Positions 51,001-60,144 of a DNA stretch of 64,000 nt are shown here, piece after piece. The translations under genes were made by a program, and so were the position numbers. Within the stretch, counting starts at the first letter, position 1. Each line of letters starts with the position of its first letter. The DNA lies in the NCBI RefSeq assembly GCF_900101825.1, contig NZ_FNAG01000001.1:682001-746000 (forward strand), given 5' to 3'. Source of the DNA: Aquimonas voraii. Its GTDB lineage: Bacteria > Pseudomonadota > Gammaproteobacteria > Xanthomonadales > Xanthomonadaceae. The notes beneath the pieces were generated by a model, which saw only the letters and a list, made by a program, of their open reading frames with translations, was not told the origin of the DNA and ran no database searches.

Positions 51001-53033
51001 ACGCCTTCGCCTCGGGTGGCTCGGTCGGTTACGACCACAAGGGCATGGGCATCACCGCCAAGGGTGGCTGGGAGTCGGTCAAGCGCCACTTCCGCGCCAT
51101 GGGCCGCGATTCGCAGAGCCAGGATTTCACCTGCGTCGGCATCGGCGACATGTCGGGTGACGTGTTCGGCAACGGCATGCTGCTGTCGAAGCACATCCGT
51201 CTGGTGGCTGCGTTCGACCACCGCCACATCTTCCTCGACCCCAACCCGGACGCGGCGCGCAGCTTCGTCGAGCGCGAGCGCATGTTCGCCCTGCCGCGCT
51301 CGTCCTGGGACGACTACGACAGGGTCCTGATCAGCGCCGGCGGCGGTGTGTACCCGCGCAGCCTGAAGTCCATACCGATCAGCCCGCAGGTGCGCGAGGT
51401 TCTCGGCATCGCCGAAAACGTCACCGCGCTGTCGCCGAACGAACTGCTCACGGCGATTCTGAAGGCGCCGGTCGATCTGCTGTGGAACGGCGGCATCGGT
51501 ACCTATGTCAAGGCCAGCAGCGAAACCCATGCGGAAGTGGGCGACCGCGCCAACAACGCGATCCGCGTCAACGGCGGCGACCTGCGCTGCCGGGTGGTGG
51601 GCGAGGGCGGCAACCTCGGCATGACCCAGAAGGGCCGCATCGAAGCGGCCATGAATGGCGTGATGCTGAACACCGACTTCATCGACAACTCGGCGGGCGT
51701 CGACACCTCGGACCACGAGGTCAACATCAAGATCCTGCTGAACGACGCGGTCGGCCGCGGCGAGCTCGGCACGCCCGACCGCAATGCCCTGCTGGCGGCC
51801 ATGACCGATGAAGTCGCGCAGCTGGTGCTGAACGACAACTACCGGCAGAACCAGGCCATCAGCATGATGGAACGGATGAGCGTCTACCGGCTGGGCTCGA
51901 AACAGCACTTCATCCGCACGCTGGAGAGCCAGGGCCTGCTCGATCGCCAGCTGGAGTACCTGCCCTCGGATGCCGAGTTCGCCGAGCGCAAGGCCCGCGG
52001 CCTGGGCCTGACCCGTCCGGAGCTTGCGATCCTGCTGTCGTACTCGAAGATCGTCGCCTTCCAGCAGCTGCTGGAGTCCGACGTGCCGGAAGATCCTTAC
52101 CTTTCGAAGGAGCTGGTGCGCTACTTCCCGCAGGCCCTGCAGGAGCGCTACGCCGAGCACATGCAGCGCCACCGCCTGCGCCGCGAGATCATCGCCACCG
52201 CGGTGACCAACTCGATGGTCAATCGCATGGGTGCGACCTTCCTGATGCGCATGCAGGAGGACACCGGCCGTAGTCCGGCGCAGATCGCCAAGGCCTACAG
52301 CATTGCCCGCGAAGTGCTGGACGCACGCGCGCTGTGGGCAGACATCGACGCGCTCGACCTCAAGGTGCCCGAGTCGGCGCAGATCGACGCCCTGCTGGAG
52401 ATCTGGACCCTGCTGCGGACCATGACCCGCTGGCTGCTGAACCGCCCGGGCGATCGCTTCGACATCGCCGAGGCCGTGGCCCGCTACCAGCCGGGCATCG
52501 AGTCGCTGCGCGCCGCCTTGCCGGAGATCCTCTCCGAGGGCGACCGCACGCGCTTCGCCGATGCACGCGCGCGCTGGCTCGATGCCGGCCTGCCGCAGGG
52601 CCTGGCCCAGCAGCTGGCCGCCCTGTCGATGCTGTACTCCGTGCTGGATGTGGTCGAGGTCGCCAGCGTGCACCAGCTGCCGGTGACCGACGTCGCCCGC
52701 GTCTACTCCGGCCTCGGCGAAGCCCTGCATCTGCAGTGGCTGCTGCAGAAGATCGAAGAGCTGCCCGTCGATGGCCGCTGGCATGCGCTGGCGCGCGGCT
52801 CGATGCGTGACGAGATGCAGCAGCAGCAGGGCGCGCTGGTGGCCCAGGTGCTGCGCCACGGCAAGGGCGATGTCGGCAAGCGGCTGTCGGCCTGGCTGGA
52901 CCGCGACGACACCGCGCTCAAGTTCACCTTGAGCATGTTCGCCGACATGCGCACCCAGCTCGCCATGGACTATCCCACCGTCTCGGTGGCGGTGCGTCGC
53001 TTGGCCCAGCTGGCCGCGGCCGGCAGCGCCTGA
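48093..53033 (+). CDS. gdhB: NAD-specific glutamate dehydrogenase, large (about 180 kDa) type
   Basis: A 1646-residue cytosolic enzyme converting glutamate to 2-oxoglutarate and ammonium with NAD+. The N-terminal half has ACT-like regulatory segments ([37 protein letters not shown]). The catalytic half contains [46 protein letters not shown] with the substrate Lys, [23 protein letters not shown] (dinucleotide-binding GxGxxx region) and [11 protein letters not shown]. Length and motifs match the GDH_N/Bac_GDH family of Pseudomonas, Caulobacter and Xanthomonadales. The start at MSTADRT (48093) was preferred to the ATG at 48060. It stands alone and upstream of nadK. Confidence 0.95.
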   Translation: [1646 protein letters not shown]

Positions 53034-53195
53034 GGTCCGATCGCCGGCCGCCTCTGGGGGCGGTTCGCGTGGACGTTCCGCGCGGATCGCCCTGCACGCC
53101 GAAGTCGCGCTGTGGCATGGTGCACCCCGACCCCAGCCCCTGCGGCTGGGGTCTCGCCCAAGGCCCATCGCACTCCTGAAGGACAGCCACCTCCC

Positions 53196-53954
53196 ATGCG
53201 CATCGCCGTGCTCGCCAGTCGTACGCCAGAGGCCCAGGCCGCACGCGCCGAACTGGAGGCCGTGCATCCGCCCGTCGAGCTGGATGACTGCGAAGCTGTG
53301 GTGGCTATCGGCGGCGACGGCTTCATGTTGCAGACCCTGCACCGCACGCAGTCGCTGGGCGTGCCGGTGTTCGGCATGAAGACCGGCAGCGTGGGGTTTC
53401 TGATGAACGCCTGGCGGGCGGAGGGCCTGGTCGAGCGCATCCTCGCTGCCCAGGCCGCGGTGCTGCGCCCACTGGAGATGCTGGCGATCTCCGAATCCGG
53501 CAGCAGCACGGGCGCGCTCGCCTTCAACGAGGTCTCGCTGCTGCGCCAGACCAAGCAGGCGGCCAAGATCCGCATCCGCCTGAACAACGCCGTGCGTCTC
53601 GATGAGCTGGTGTGCGACGGCATCATGGTGGCGACGCCCGCCGGCTCCACCGCCTACAACCTCTCCGCGCACGGGCCGATCCTGCCGCTTGACAGCTCGG
53701 TGCTGGCGTTGACCCCGATCAGCCCTTTCCGCCCGCGGCGTTGGCGCGGCGCCATCCTGCGCTCCGATGCGGAAGTGAGCTTCGAGATCCTTGACCACTA
53801 CAAGCGGCCGGTGAGCGCCACCGCCGATTCCACCGAGATCCGCGATGTGGTCGAGGTGCGCGTGCGGCAGAGCCCCGAGCGCACCGTGCGCCTGCTGTTC
53901 GACCCCGAGCACAACCTTGAAGAGCGTATCCTCGCCGAGCAGTTCGAAGCCTGA
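53196..53954 (+). CDS. nadK: NAD kinase
   Basis: A 252-residue enzyme phosphorylating NAD+ to NADP+. The GGDG motif is in [10 protein letters not shown] near residue 42, [15 protein letters not shown] is the second conserved block, and LAFNEVSL carries the NE pair that binds the adenine or ribose. [38 protein letters not shown] is the family signature. Somewhat shorter than the E. coli enzyme (292). The ATG at 53196 is the first fitting start. The next gene begins 4 bp after the stop, suggesting an operon. Confidence 0.95.
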   Translation: MRIAVLASRTPEAQAARAELEAVHPPVELDDCEAVVAIGGDGFMLQTLHRTQSLGVPVFGMKTGSVGFLMNAWRAEGLVERILAAQAAVLRPLEMLAISESGSSTGALAFNEVSLLRQTKQAAKIRIRLNNAVRLDELVCDGIMVATPAGSTAYNLSAHGPILPLDSSVLALTPISPFRPRRWRGAILRSDAEVSFEILDHYKRPVSATADSTEIRDVVEVRVRQSPERTVRLLFDPEHNLEERILAEQFEA

Positions 53955-53958
53955 GCCC

Positions 53959-54795
53959 GTGCGGTTTGCGGTCAGTATCATCAGCCCGCCGGGCTATGCG
54001 CACCAGCGCGCCTTCGCCGAAGTCGCCGAGAGCGTCCACCTCGCCCTGCTGGCCCTGGGCCACGACTCCGTGCTGTCGACCCGGCTGGACAACCGACGTC
54101 GCCGCCACATCGTGTTCGGCCCGCACCTGCTGATGCGCGCGCCGCAGGACCTGCCGCCCGACAGCATCCTCTACAACCTGGAGCAGCTTGGCGCCGGCGG
54201 GCCCTGGGACACCCCGGCCTATCGCGCCCTGCTGCGCGCGCACACGGTCTGGGACTACGCGCCCTCGAACATCGCGGTGCTGGCGCGCGATGGCATCCTC
54301 GCCCGGCACCTGCCGATCGGCTGGATGCCGCAGATGCGGCGCATCCCGGAGGCGCCGCTGCGAGATGTCGACGTGCTGTTCTACGGCAGCGTCTACGAGC
54401 GTCGCGAGCCGGTGCTGAGGGCCCTGCAGGCGCGCGGTGTGCGTCTGCGGATGCTGTTCAACGTCTATGGCGCCGAGCGTGATGCGTGGATCGCGCGCAG
54501 TCGCATCGTGCTCAACTTCCACGGCTACGAGGCCTGCCTGTTCGAGGCCGTGCGCGTGTCCTGGCTGCTGGGCAACGGCGCCTGCGTGCTGTCCGAGCGC
54601 GGCAGCGATCCGGCGCTGGAGGCCGACTACCGCGAGGCCGTCGAGTTCGTCGAGCACGCGCGGCTGGTCGATGCCTGTGTCGACCTGCTGGCGGATGCTG
54701 CGCGCCAGCAGCAGCTGCGCGAGGCCGGCCCGCGCCTGATGCAGCGCCTCGACTTGCGGCCGACGCTGCAGCGTTGCCTGCAGGATCTGGCCTAG
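53959..54795 (+). CDS. Glycosyltransferase-like protein (CgeB/GT1-like), function uncertain
   Basis: A 278-residue soluble protein starting with GTG (MRFAVSIISPPGYAHQRAF). The N-terminal half resembles a Rossmann-like start, and LYNLEQLGAGGPWDTPAYRALLRAHTVWDYAPSNI is typical of a family found beside capsule or lipid genes. The second half, DVDVLFYGSVYERREPVL and SRIVLNFHGYEACLFEAVRVSWLLGNGACVLSERG, matches the C-terminal nucleotide-sugar domain of CgeB/GT-B proteins with a conserved Glu and a Gly loop. Acceptor and donor are unknown. It follows nadK at a 4-bp gap. Its TAG stop is the first triplet of the MITE-like left inverted repeat. Confidence 0.6.
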   Translation: MRFAVSIISPPGYAHQRAFAEVAESVHLALLALGHDSVLSTRLDNRRRRHIVFGPHLLMRAPQDLPPDSILYNLEQLGAGGPWDTPAYRALLRAHTVWDYAPSNIAVLARDGILARHLPIGWMPQMRRIPEAPLRDVDVLFYGSVYERREPVLRALQARGVRLRMLFNVYGAERDAWIARSRIVLNFHGYEACLFEAVRVSWLLGNGACVLSERGSDPALEADYREAVEFVEHARLVDACVDLLADAARQQQLREAGPRLMQRLDLRPTLQRCLQDLA

Positions 54796-54950
54796 CAGGC
54801 TGTTGAAAGACAGCTCGCCAGGCCGGCCAGGGATGGCCGGGACAACGCAGCAAGGCCGACAGCGATTGATGTGTCCTGAGGCGATACGGACCTGCGCCGG
54901 ACCGTCGACTTGAAACACTCCCCGGAAGGGCGTTCTTCAACAAGCTGCTG
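54793..54950. mobile_element. MITE-like 158-bp element with terminal inverted repeats
   Basis: The left end TAGCAGGCTGTTGAAAGA (54793-54810) and the reverse complement of the right end, CAGCAGCTTGTTGAAGAA (54950-54933), agree in 13 of 18 positions with a common AGCAG and GTTGAA core. Inside is a 7-bp hairpin with GGGA tip (54823-54840). No coding frame is evident. No clear target duplication was found. The start of the element coincides with the stop codon of the upstream gene. Confidence 0.5.
54823..54840. repeat. GGGA-tip hairpin within the MITE-like element
   Basis: CCGGCCA, GGGA, TGGCCGG form a perfect 7-bp stem. The tip A-GGGA-T is identical to that of the three hairpins at 22195-22291. 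Confidence 0.75.
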
Positions 54951-55110
54951 GCCCGACGGCGTCTGGCTTCATGGCGCTTTCACGCGCGTCCAAGGCAGAT
55001 CGACACGCAGGCAGGCGATGATGCGGCGCGCGATGCGCGATGCCTGCTGATCGGTCAACCTCGCCTTTCGCCGCAGCCTGCGGTGACGATTTCCGCAGGG
55101 GGCGGACGCC

Positions 55111-55986
55111 ATGGGCAACAACCTGATCTTCAGCGCCGGCCTGCCGATCGCGCTCGCGATCGTGATGATCGGCCTCGGCCTGCATCTCGGCGTCGCCGAC
55201 TTCAAGCGCGTGGCCACGGCCCCGCGCGCGGTGGTGGTGGCGCTGGCGGTGCAGACCGGCGTGCTGCCGGCGGTGGCTTTTGGCCTGGTGTTCGCCTTCG
55301 CGCTGCCGCCCGAGCTGGGCATGGGTCTCGTCCTGCTGGCTGCTTCGCCCGGCGGCGTCACCGCCAACCTGTTTTCGCATCTGGCGCGCGGCGATGTGGC
55401 GCTGAACATCACGCTCACCGCCATCAACAGCGCGCTCTGCCTGATCACCCTGCCGCTGTGGACCGCGCTGGGCCTGGCTTGGCTGATCGGCAGCGAGCAG
55501 GCGGTGCCGCCGCCGACCCAGAAGATCATCGAGGTCGGCCTGCTGGTGCTGCTGCCGGTGCTGATCGGCATGGGCCTGCGCGCCTGGAAGCCCGTGCTGG
55601 CGGAGCGTCTCGACAAGCCCGTGCGCATCCTTTCGACCCTGATCCTGGTGCTGCTGATCGCCGCCGCCGTGGTGATCGAGCGCAAGACGCTCGCCACCCA
55701 CGCGCTGGCGCTCGGCGGCGTGGTCCTGCTGTTCAATCTGGCCAGCCTGCTGTCGGGCTACTGGGCCGGTCGCCTCGCGCGCCTCGGCGTGCCGCAGGCC
55801 ACGGCGATCGCCTTCGAGATCGGCATCCACAACGGCACCCTGGCGATTTTCGTCGCCCTGAGCGTGCTGCAGATGCCCGCAGCCTCGGTCGCACCGGCGC
55901 TCTACTCGCTGGCCATGTACCTCACCGGTGCTGCCTTCGCGTGGTGGATCCTGCGTCAGCAGCGACAGGCGGGTGCGCTGACGTAG
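55111..55986 (+). CDS. Bile acid:sodium symporter family (BASS) transporter
   Basis: A 291-residue inner-membrane protein with nine to ten TM helices. LGLHLGVADFKRVATAPRAVVVALAVQTGVLPAVAFGL is the conserved start (TM1-3), and LVLLAASPGGVTANLFSHLARGDVALNITLTAINS holds the crossover region with the Na+ sites (SPGG and TxxNS). EIGIHNGTLAIFVAL is the second crossover motif. Substrates of bacterial members vary (pantoate, sulfonates, organic acids), so it is not predicted here. The start has a GGGGGCGG stretch upstream. It stands alone after the MITE-like element. Confidence 0.92.
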   Translation: MGNNLIFSAGLPIALAIVMIGLGLHLGVADFKRVATAPRAVVVALAVQTGVLPAVAFGLVFAFALPPELGMGLVLLAASPGGVTANLFSHLARGDVALNITLTAINSALCLITLPLWTALGLAWLIGSEQAVPPPTQKIIEVGLLVLLPVLIGMGLRAWKPVLAERLDKPVRILSTLILVLLIAAAVVIERKTLATHALALGGVVLLFNLASLLSGYWAGRLARLGVPQATAIAFEIGIHNGTLAIFVALSVLQMPAASVAPALYSLAMYLTGAAFAWWILRQQRQAGALT

Positions 55987-56174
55987 ACGGGCGCCGCGCC
56001 TGACGCAGCGCGATTGACGGGTTGGGCAGTGCGACATCGGATGCGTGCGCCATCGCGCGAGCCGCGTGACGCTTCGCGTCCCGTCGGCCGAGGCCTGAAT
56101 ACGTATGTAGGGCGCCCCGAAAGCCCGCGTTTGCGCATAGCTTCGCAGCCACCCCCGCTGCCCGGAATCGGCCC

Positions 56175-58307
56175 ATGCGCGCGCTCCTCCATTCGTTGCA
56201 CTGCCTGCCCACGCTGCTGATCGGCGCGCTCGCCGCGCTTGCCGTGAGCGCCTCGGCGGCGCTCGCGACCTCCACGTCCGAAGCCGAGGCCAGAGATGCT
56301 GCGATCGAGTCAGGCGAAGCCGTCGAAGTGCGCTCGCCCGACACGCGCACCCGCTTCAGGCTGAGCACAGGCGAGGGCAAGCTGCGCTACAGCGTGCAGC
56401 GCGGTGCGATGCCGGTGATCGAGCCTTCCGCGCTGGGCTTCGTGTTCCGCGAGACCGCCGACTTCGGCGCTGGCTTCCGTATCCTGCGTAGCGAGCACAG
56501 CGAGCACGACAGCCGCTGGGAGCAGCCCTGGGGCGAGCGCCGCTTCGTGCGCGACCACCACCGCGCCCTGCGCGTGGAGTTGGAGCGCATCGCCCCTCCC
56601 CACCACCGACTCGACATCGAAGTGCGGGTCTTCAACGACGGCCTGGGCTTCCGCTACCGCGTGCCCGAGCAGGAGGGGCTGGCCGAGCTGAACGTGCTGG
56701 ATGAGCTCACCGAATTCCGCCTGCCCAAGCCGGAGACGATCGACGCCTGGTGGATCCCCGGCCGCGGCTGGAACCGCTACGAGTATCTCTACCGCAGCAC
56801 CAAGCTGCCGGTGATCGACCGCGCGCATACGCCGATGACTTTGCGTACGGCCAGCGGCATCCATATCGCCATCCACGAGGCCGCGCTGGTCGACTACGCC
56901 GCGATGGTGCTCGACCAGCAGCGCGACGGCGTGCTGAAGGCCGACCTCACGCCCTGGCACGACGGCGTGCGCGTGCGCACCCGCGCCGGCTTCGTCACGC
57001 CCTGGCGCAGCCTGCACATCGCCGACAGCGCGACCGGCCTGCTCGATTCGGATCTGATCCTCAACTTGAACGCGCCGAATGCGCTGGGCGACGTGAGCTG
57101 GGTCGAGCCCGGCAAATACGTCGGCATCTGGTGGGGCATGCATCTGGGCGTGGAAACCTGGGGCAGTGGGCCCAAACACGGGGCAACCACGGCCAATGCC
57201 AAGCGCTACATCGACTTCGCCGCCGACAACGGCTTCAGCGGCGTGCTGGTGGAGGGCTGGAACCTCGGCTGGGATGGCGACTGGTTCCACAATGGCGAAG
57301 TCTTCGACTTCACCACCGCCTACCCGGATTTCGACATCGAAGCGGTATCCGCCCATGCGCGCGAACGCGGCGTGCGGCTGGTCGGCCACCACGAGACTTC
57401 GGGCCACGTCAGCAACTACGCACGGCAGATGGACGCCGCCTTCGATCTGTACGAGCGGCTCGGCGTGCGCCAGGTCAAGACCGGCTACGTCGCCGACGGC
57501 GGCGGCATCAAGCGCATCGACGAGAACGGCGTGCTGCGACGCGAATGGCACGACGGCCAGTTCATGGTCAACGAGTACCTGCGCACCACGATCGAGGCCA
57601 GCAAGCGACGCATCAGCATCAACACCCACGAGCCGATCAAGGACACCGGCCTGCGCCGCACCTACCCGAACTGGATCAGCCGCGAAGGCGCGCGCGGGCA
57701 GGAGTACAACGCCTGGGGCAACCCGCCGAACCCGCCCGAGCATGTCGCCCTGCTGCCCTTCACTCGCATGCTGTCCGGCCCCATGGACTACACGCCCGGC
57801 ATCTTCAATCTGGCCTACGAAGGCCTCGATGCAGTGAACCGCGTGCAGCACACCCTGGCCAAGGAGCTGAGCCTCTACGTGGTGCTGTACAGCCCCATCC
57901 AGATGGTGGCCGACCTGCCCGAGCACTACGCCGCCCACCCGCAGGCCTTCCAGTTCATCCGCGACGTGCCCACCGACTGGGAAGACAGCCGCGCACTGGC
58001 TGGTGAGGTCGGCGACTACATCGCCATCGCCCGCCAGCAGCGCGGCGGCCGCGACTGGTACCTGGGCGCCTTGACCGATGAACAGCCACGCACGCTGACC
58101 TTGCCGCTCGATTTCCTGGAGGCGGACGAACGCTACTGCGCGCATCTGTATCTCGATGGCGAGGGTGCGGAATGGCGCAGCAATCCCTATGCGATGCGGA
58201 TCGAGAAGCGCTGGGTGCGGGCGGAAGAGAGCCTGGAGATCGTGATGGGCGCGAGCGGTGGGGCGGCGGTGCGGTTTGAGGCGGGGAGCCGCGACTGTGG
58301 CGAGTGA
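56175..58307 (+). CDS. Glycoside hydrolase family 97 alpha-glucosidase, periplasmic
   Basis: A 710-residue exported enzyme. A signal peptide is at residues 1-35 (ALAVSASAALATS). An N-terminal beta-sandwich (about 45-300) precedes a (beta/alpha)8 barrel (about 315-590) and a C-terminal beta domain. Three Glu typical of the inverting, calcium-dependent SusB type are visible: Glu407 in GHHETSGHVSNY, Glu486 in NTHEPIKDTG and Glu510 in ARGQEYN. Spacing between the last two (24) equals that of SusB. It would hydrolyse alpha-glucosidic linkages of maltodextrins in the periplasm. No susC/D-like or other glycan genes are near, so the pathway context is missing. Confidence 0.93.
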   Translation: MRALLHSLHCLPTLLIGALAALAVSASAALATSTSEAEARDAAIESGEAVEVRSPDTRTRFRLSTGEGKLRYSVQRGAMPVIEPSALGFVFRETADFGAGFRILRSEHSEHDSRWEQPWGERRFVRDHHRALRVELERIAPPHHRLDIEVRVFNDGLGFRYRVPEQEGLAELNVLDELTEFRLPKPETIDAWWIPGRGWNRYEYLYRSTKLPVIDRAHTPMTLRTASGIHIAIHEAALVDYAAMVLDQQRDGVLKADLTPWHDGVRVRTRAGFVTPWRSLHIADSATGLLDSDLILNLNAPNALGDVSWVEPGKYVGIWWGMHLGVETWGSGPKHGATTANAKRYIDFAADNGFSGVLVEGWNLGWDGDWFHNGEVFDFTTAYPDFDIEAVSAHARERGVRLVGHHETSGHVSNYARQMDAAFDLYERLGVRQVKTGYVADGGGIKRIDENGVLRREWHDGQFMVNEYLRTTIEASKRRISINTHEPIKDTGLRRTYPNWISREGARGQEYNAWGNPPNPPEHVALLPFTRMLSGPMDYTPGIFNLAYEGLDAVNRVQHTLAKELSLYVVLYSPIQMVADLPEHYAAHPQAFQFIRDVPTDWEDSRALAGEVGDYIAIARQQRGGRDWYLGALTDEQPRTLTLPLDFLEADERYCAHLYLDGEGAEWRSNPYAMRIEKRWVRAEESLEIVMGASGGAAVRFEAGSRDCGE

Positions 58308-58332
58308 GTTGGCTGCTCGGCCTCATTGCTCC

Positions 58333-60144
58333 TCAACTTGGTTCTACCGGCATGATGATTCGGGCTGGACGCCCGATGTTCTCCAACAGGTAGAGCAGGC
58401 CGCCTCCATCGATCAGCTCCAGCGGCTTGTCGTCCGCGAACTTGTATGCGTCCGAGCCGTAGCTGCTGGTCGTGACCAGAATGCCTTTCTTCGCGCCCTC
58501 GTTGAGCAGCGTCCCGTAGAGATCACGGACAGCGGACACGCCGACGGTGTGGCGGTAGCGCTTCGCCTGAATCACCACCTTGCCGCCCAAGATGGGGCGA
58601 GTGTCAAACGCGACCGCATCAACCCCACCGTCTCGGCTTGATCGCGTTAACCTGCTTTCCAGACCCATCTGAGTGAAGAGGTTGCTGACAAGTGCCTCGA
58701 ACTCGGCGGGGCTGAGATCCATAAGATTAGGCCGAGCATCGAGAGTGCTCAGAACGTCCGCCTCGGGAATGAAGCGCGGATCGACCATGTCGAATTCAAC
58801 GACAGGCCGTACGGCGCGCGCTTCATCCGGTTGTGCGGAAACCTGCGCGCCAAGGTTCTTGAGGCAGGCCTGCGGATCGACGCGCGCGAGGTTGATGGCA
58901 AGAAATGCCTCCTTGCTCACGCGCACTGAGACCAGATAGGGGCGTATGTCGTTTCCGGTGGTTTCGTCGATCTTGTTGACGTACCCACTGAAGACCGCGA
59001 CGTCGATGTGGTTGCCCTGATCTGCCTCGAAGACCTCATGCAGGGTTCGAAGGGCGGTCTGGGCCACAACCTCCCGGTAGATCGCCTTGATCTCCGCGGG
59101 CTTTCGCGGCTTTTCCTCAACAGTCCGCCTCGTCTTGATATACCGATACTCGGCAACGGGCGGCACGATCTCGGGTGTGGGTAACTCGAAGTCGATCACC
59201 AATTGCCGACTCTCCGGTAGGTACGCCAGCCGGAACTGGCCCGGAAATCCCGCGGGATAGTCGGAGTTGCTGAGCACCATCTCGTTGTAGAGGACGACAG
59301 CCTCCGGTTCTCCGGCTGCGTAGGATCGCTGAAGCTCGTCGACTTCTGCATCGCGTTGAGCGCGCTTTTCCTCGAAGCCAGCCAGGGCTTCTGCATGCTG
59401 TCGCTTCGCAAGGTCTACGGCCGCTGAGTGATTCGCCTTGAGCTGCTCGACTTCAGCTTCATGCTGCCTGCGACGTTTTTCAATCGCCGCCTTCGCCTTT
59501 TCCGATTCCTCTAGATGGACACGAACCGCGAGCGCGTGGGCGGCGCGAATCTTCGCGAGTTCCTTCTCGTAGCGCGAGTTGCCACCAAAGAGCCTTTCGA
59601 AGAATCCTGGCTTCTGCACCCTCTCAAGCTGGTACTCGATCGGCCCCGGTGGGGAGGGCAGCTTGATCGATGCGTCGTCTCGAAGTTCAGGAAGAACCAG
59701 TTGGGGCAACGTCAGCTTGGGCGCTGCCTCACGCACACGGAGTGCTTCGAAGTCGATGCGGTCGTCCACCTTCAGTGTCGCCGCAATCAGCCCCTGCAAT
59801 GCTTCCACTGTCTCTGCTGCTTCCAGAGTCATAGCTTCCGCATGTGCGGCAGCGTCTAGGTGCGCTGCCTGCTCCGCCTCGCGCTGCTGGCGCTGGCGAT
59901 CTCGTTCGGCCTCCTTGATCGCGCGCTCCTTCGATTTTGCGTCGCGCGCCTCCTGGGCCGCCGCCGCCCTGATTGACGCTTCAACTGCTCGCATCTCGGC
60001 CGCTTCTGCCCGCGCGGCGGCTGCGCGGCCTTGCTCCAAGCGTCGAATGGCTGCCAGTTCCGCGCGCTGTCTTGCATTGGCCTGTCGAACCGACTGCGCA
60101 TGCGCTCGAACAAGCGCGCCAACTATGTTGATCTTGCGTGCCAT
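58333..60144 (-). CDS. Orphan Mrr-type restriction endonuclease with long coiled coil
   Basis: A 603-residue protein. The N-terminal 340 residues are largely charged helix with coiled-coil blocks (rich in EAERDRQRQQREAEQ-type runs), interrupted by a short Pro-rich part (about 145-185). A middle beta-rich part (about 300-465) follows. The C-terminal domain has a Mrr/RecB-like nuclease core: DLSPAEFEALVSNLFTQMG helix, then DGGVDAVAF with Asp near 507 and VVIQAKRY with the Gln-x-Lys near 525. It would cut (probably modified or foreign) DNA. There is no methylase or specificity gene beside it. Base composition falls to roughly 52-62% G+C in samples, below its neighbours, suggesting gain by transfer. 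The ATG at 60144 has a strong GGGGGGAAGGAAG upstream. Confidence 0.85.
   Translation of the reverse strand: MARKINIVGALVRAHAQSVRQANARQRAELAAIRRLEQGRAAAARAEAAEMRAVEASIRAAAAQEARDAKSKERAIKEAERDRQRQQREAEQAAHLDAAAHAEAMTLEAAETVEALQGLIAATLKVDDRIDFEALRVREAAPKLTLPQLVLPELRDDASIKLPSPPGPIEYQLERVQKPGFFERLFGGNSRYEKELAKIRAAHALAVRVHLEESEKAKAAIEKRRRQHEAEVEQLKANHSAAVDLAKRQHAEALAGFEEKRAQRDAEVDELQRSYAAGEPEAVVLYNEMVLSNSDYPAGFPGQFRLAYLPESRQLVIDFELPTPEIVPPVAEYRYIKTRRTVEEKPRKPAEIKAIYREVVAQTALRTLHEVFEADQGNHIDVAVFSGYVNKIDETTGNDIRPYLVSVRVSKEAFLAINLARVDPQACLKNLGAQVSAQPDEARAVRPVVEFDMVDPRFIPEADVLSTLDARPNLMDLSPAEFEALVSNLFTQMGLESRLTRSSRDGGVDAVAFDTRPILGGKVVIQAKRYRHTVGVSAVRDLYGTLLNEGAKKGILVTTSSYGSDAYKFADDKPLELIDGGGLLYLLENIGRPARIIMPVEPS

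Noticed and set aside
47706-53981. A 2091-codon open frame on the minus strand across the glutamate dehydrogenase and nadK genes
   Set aside because: It is the antisense shadow of long GC-rich genes; its composition (His, Gln, Arg, Ala, Gly, Val) has no domain-like pattern, and the plus-strand genes have clear motifs.
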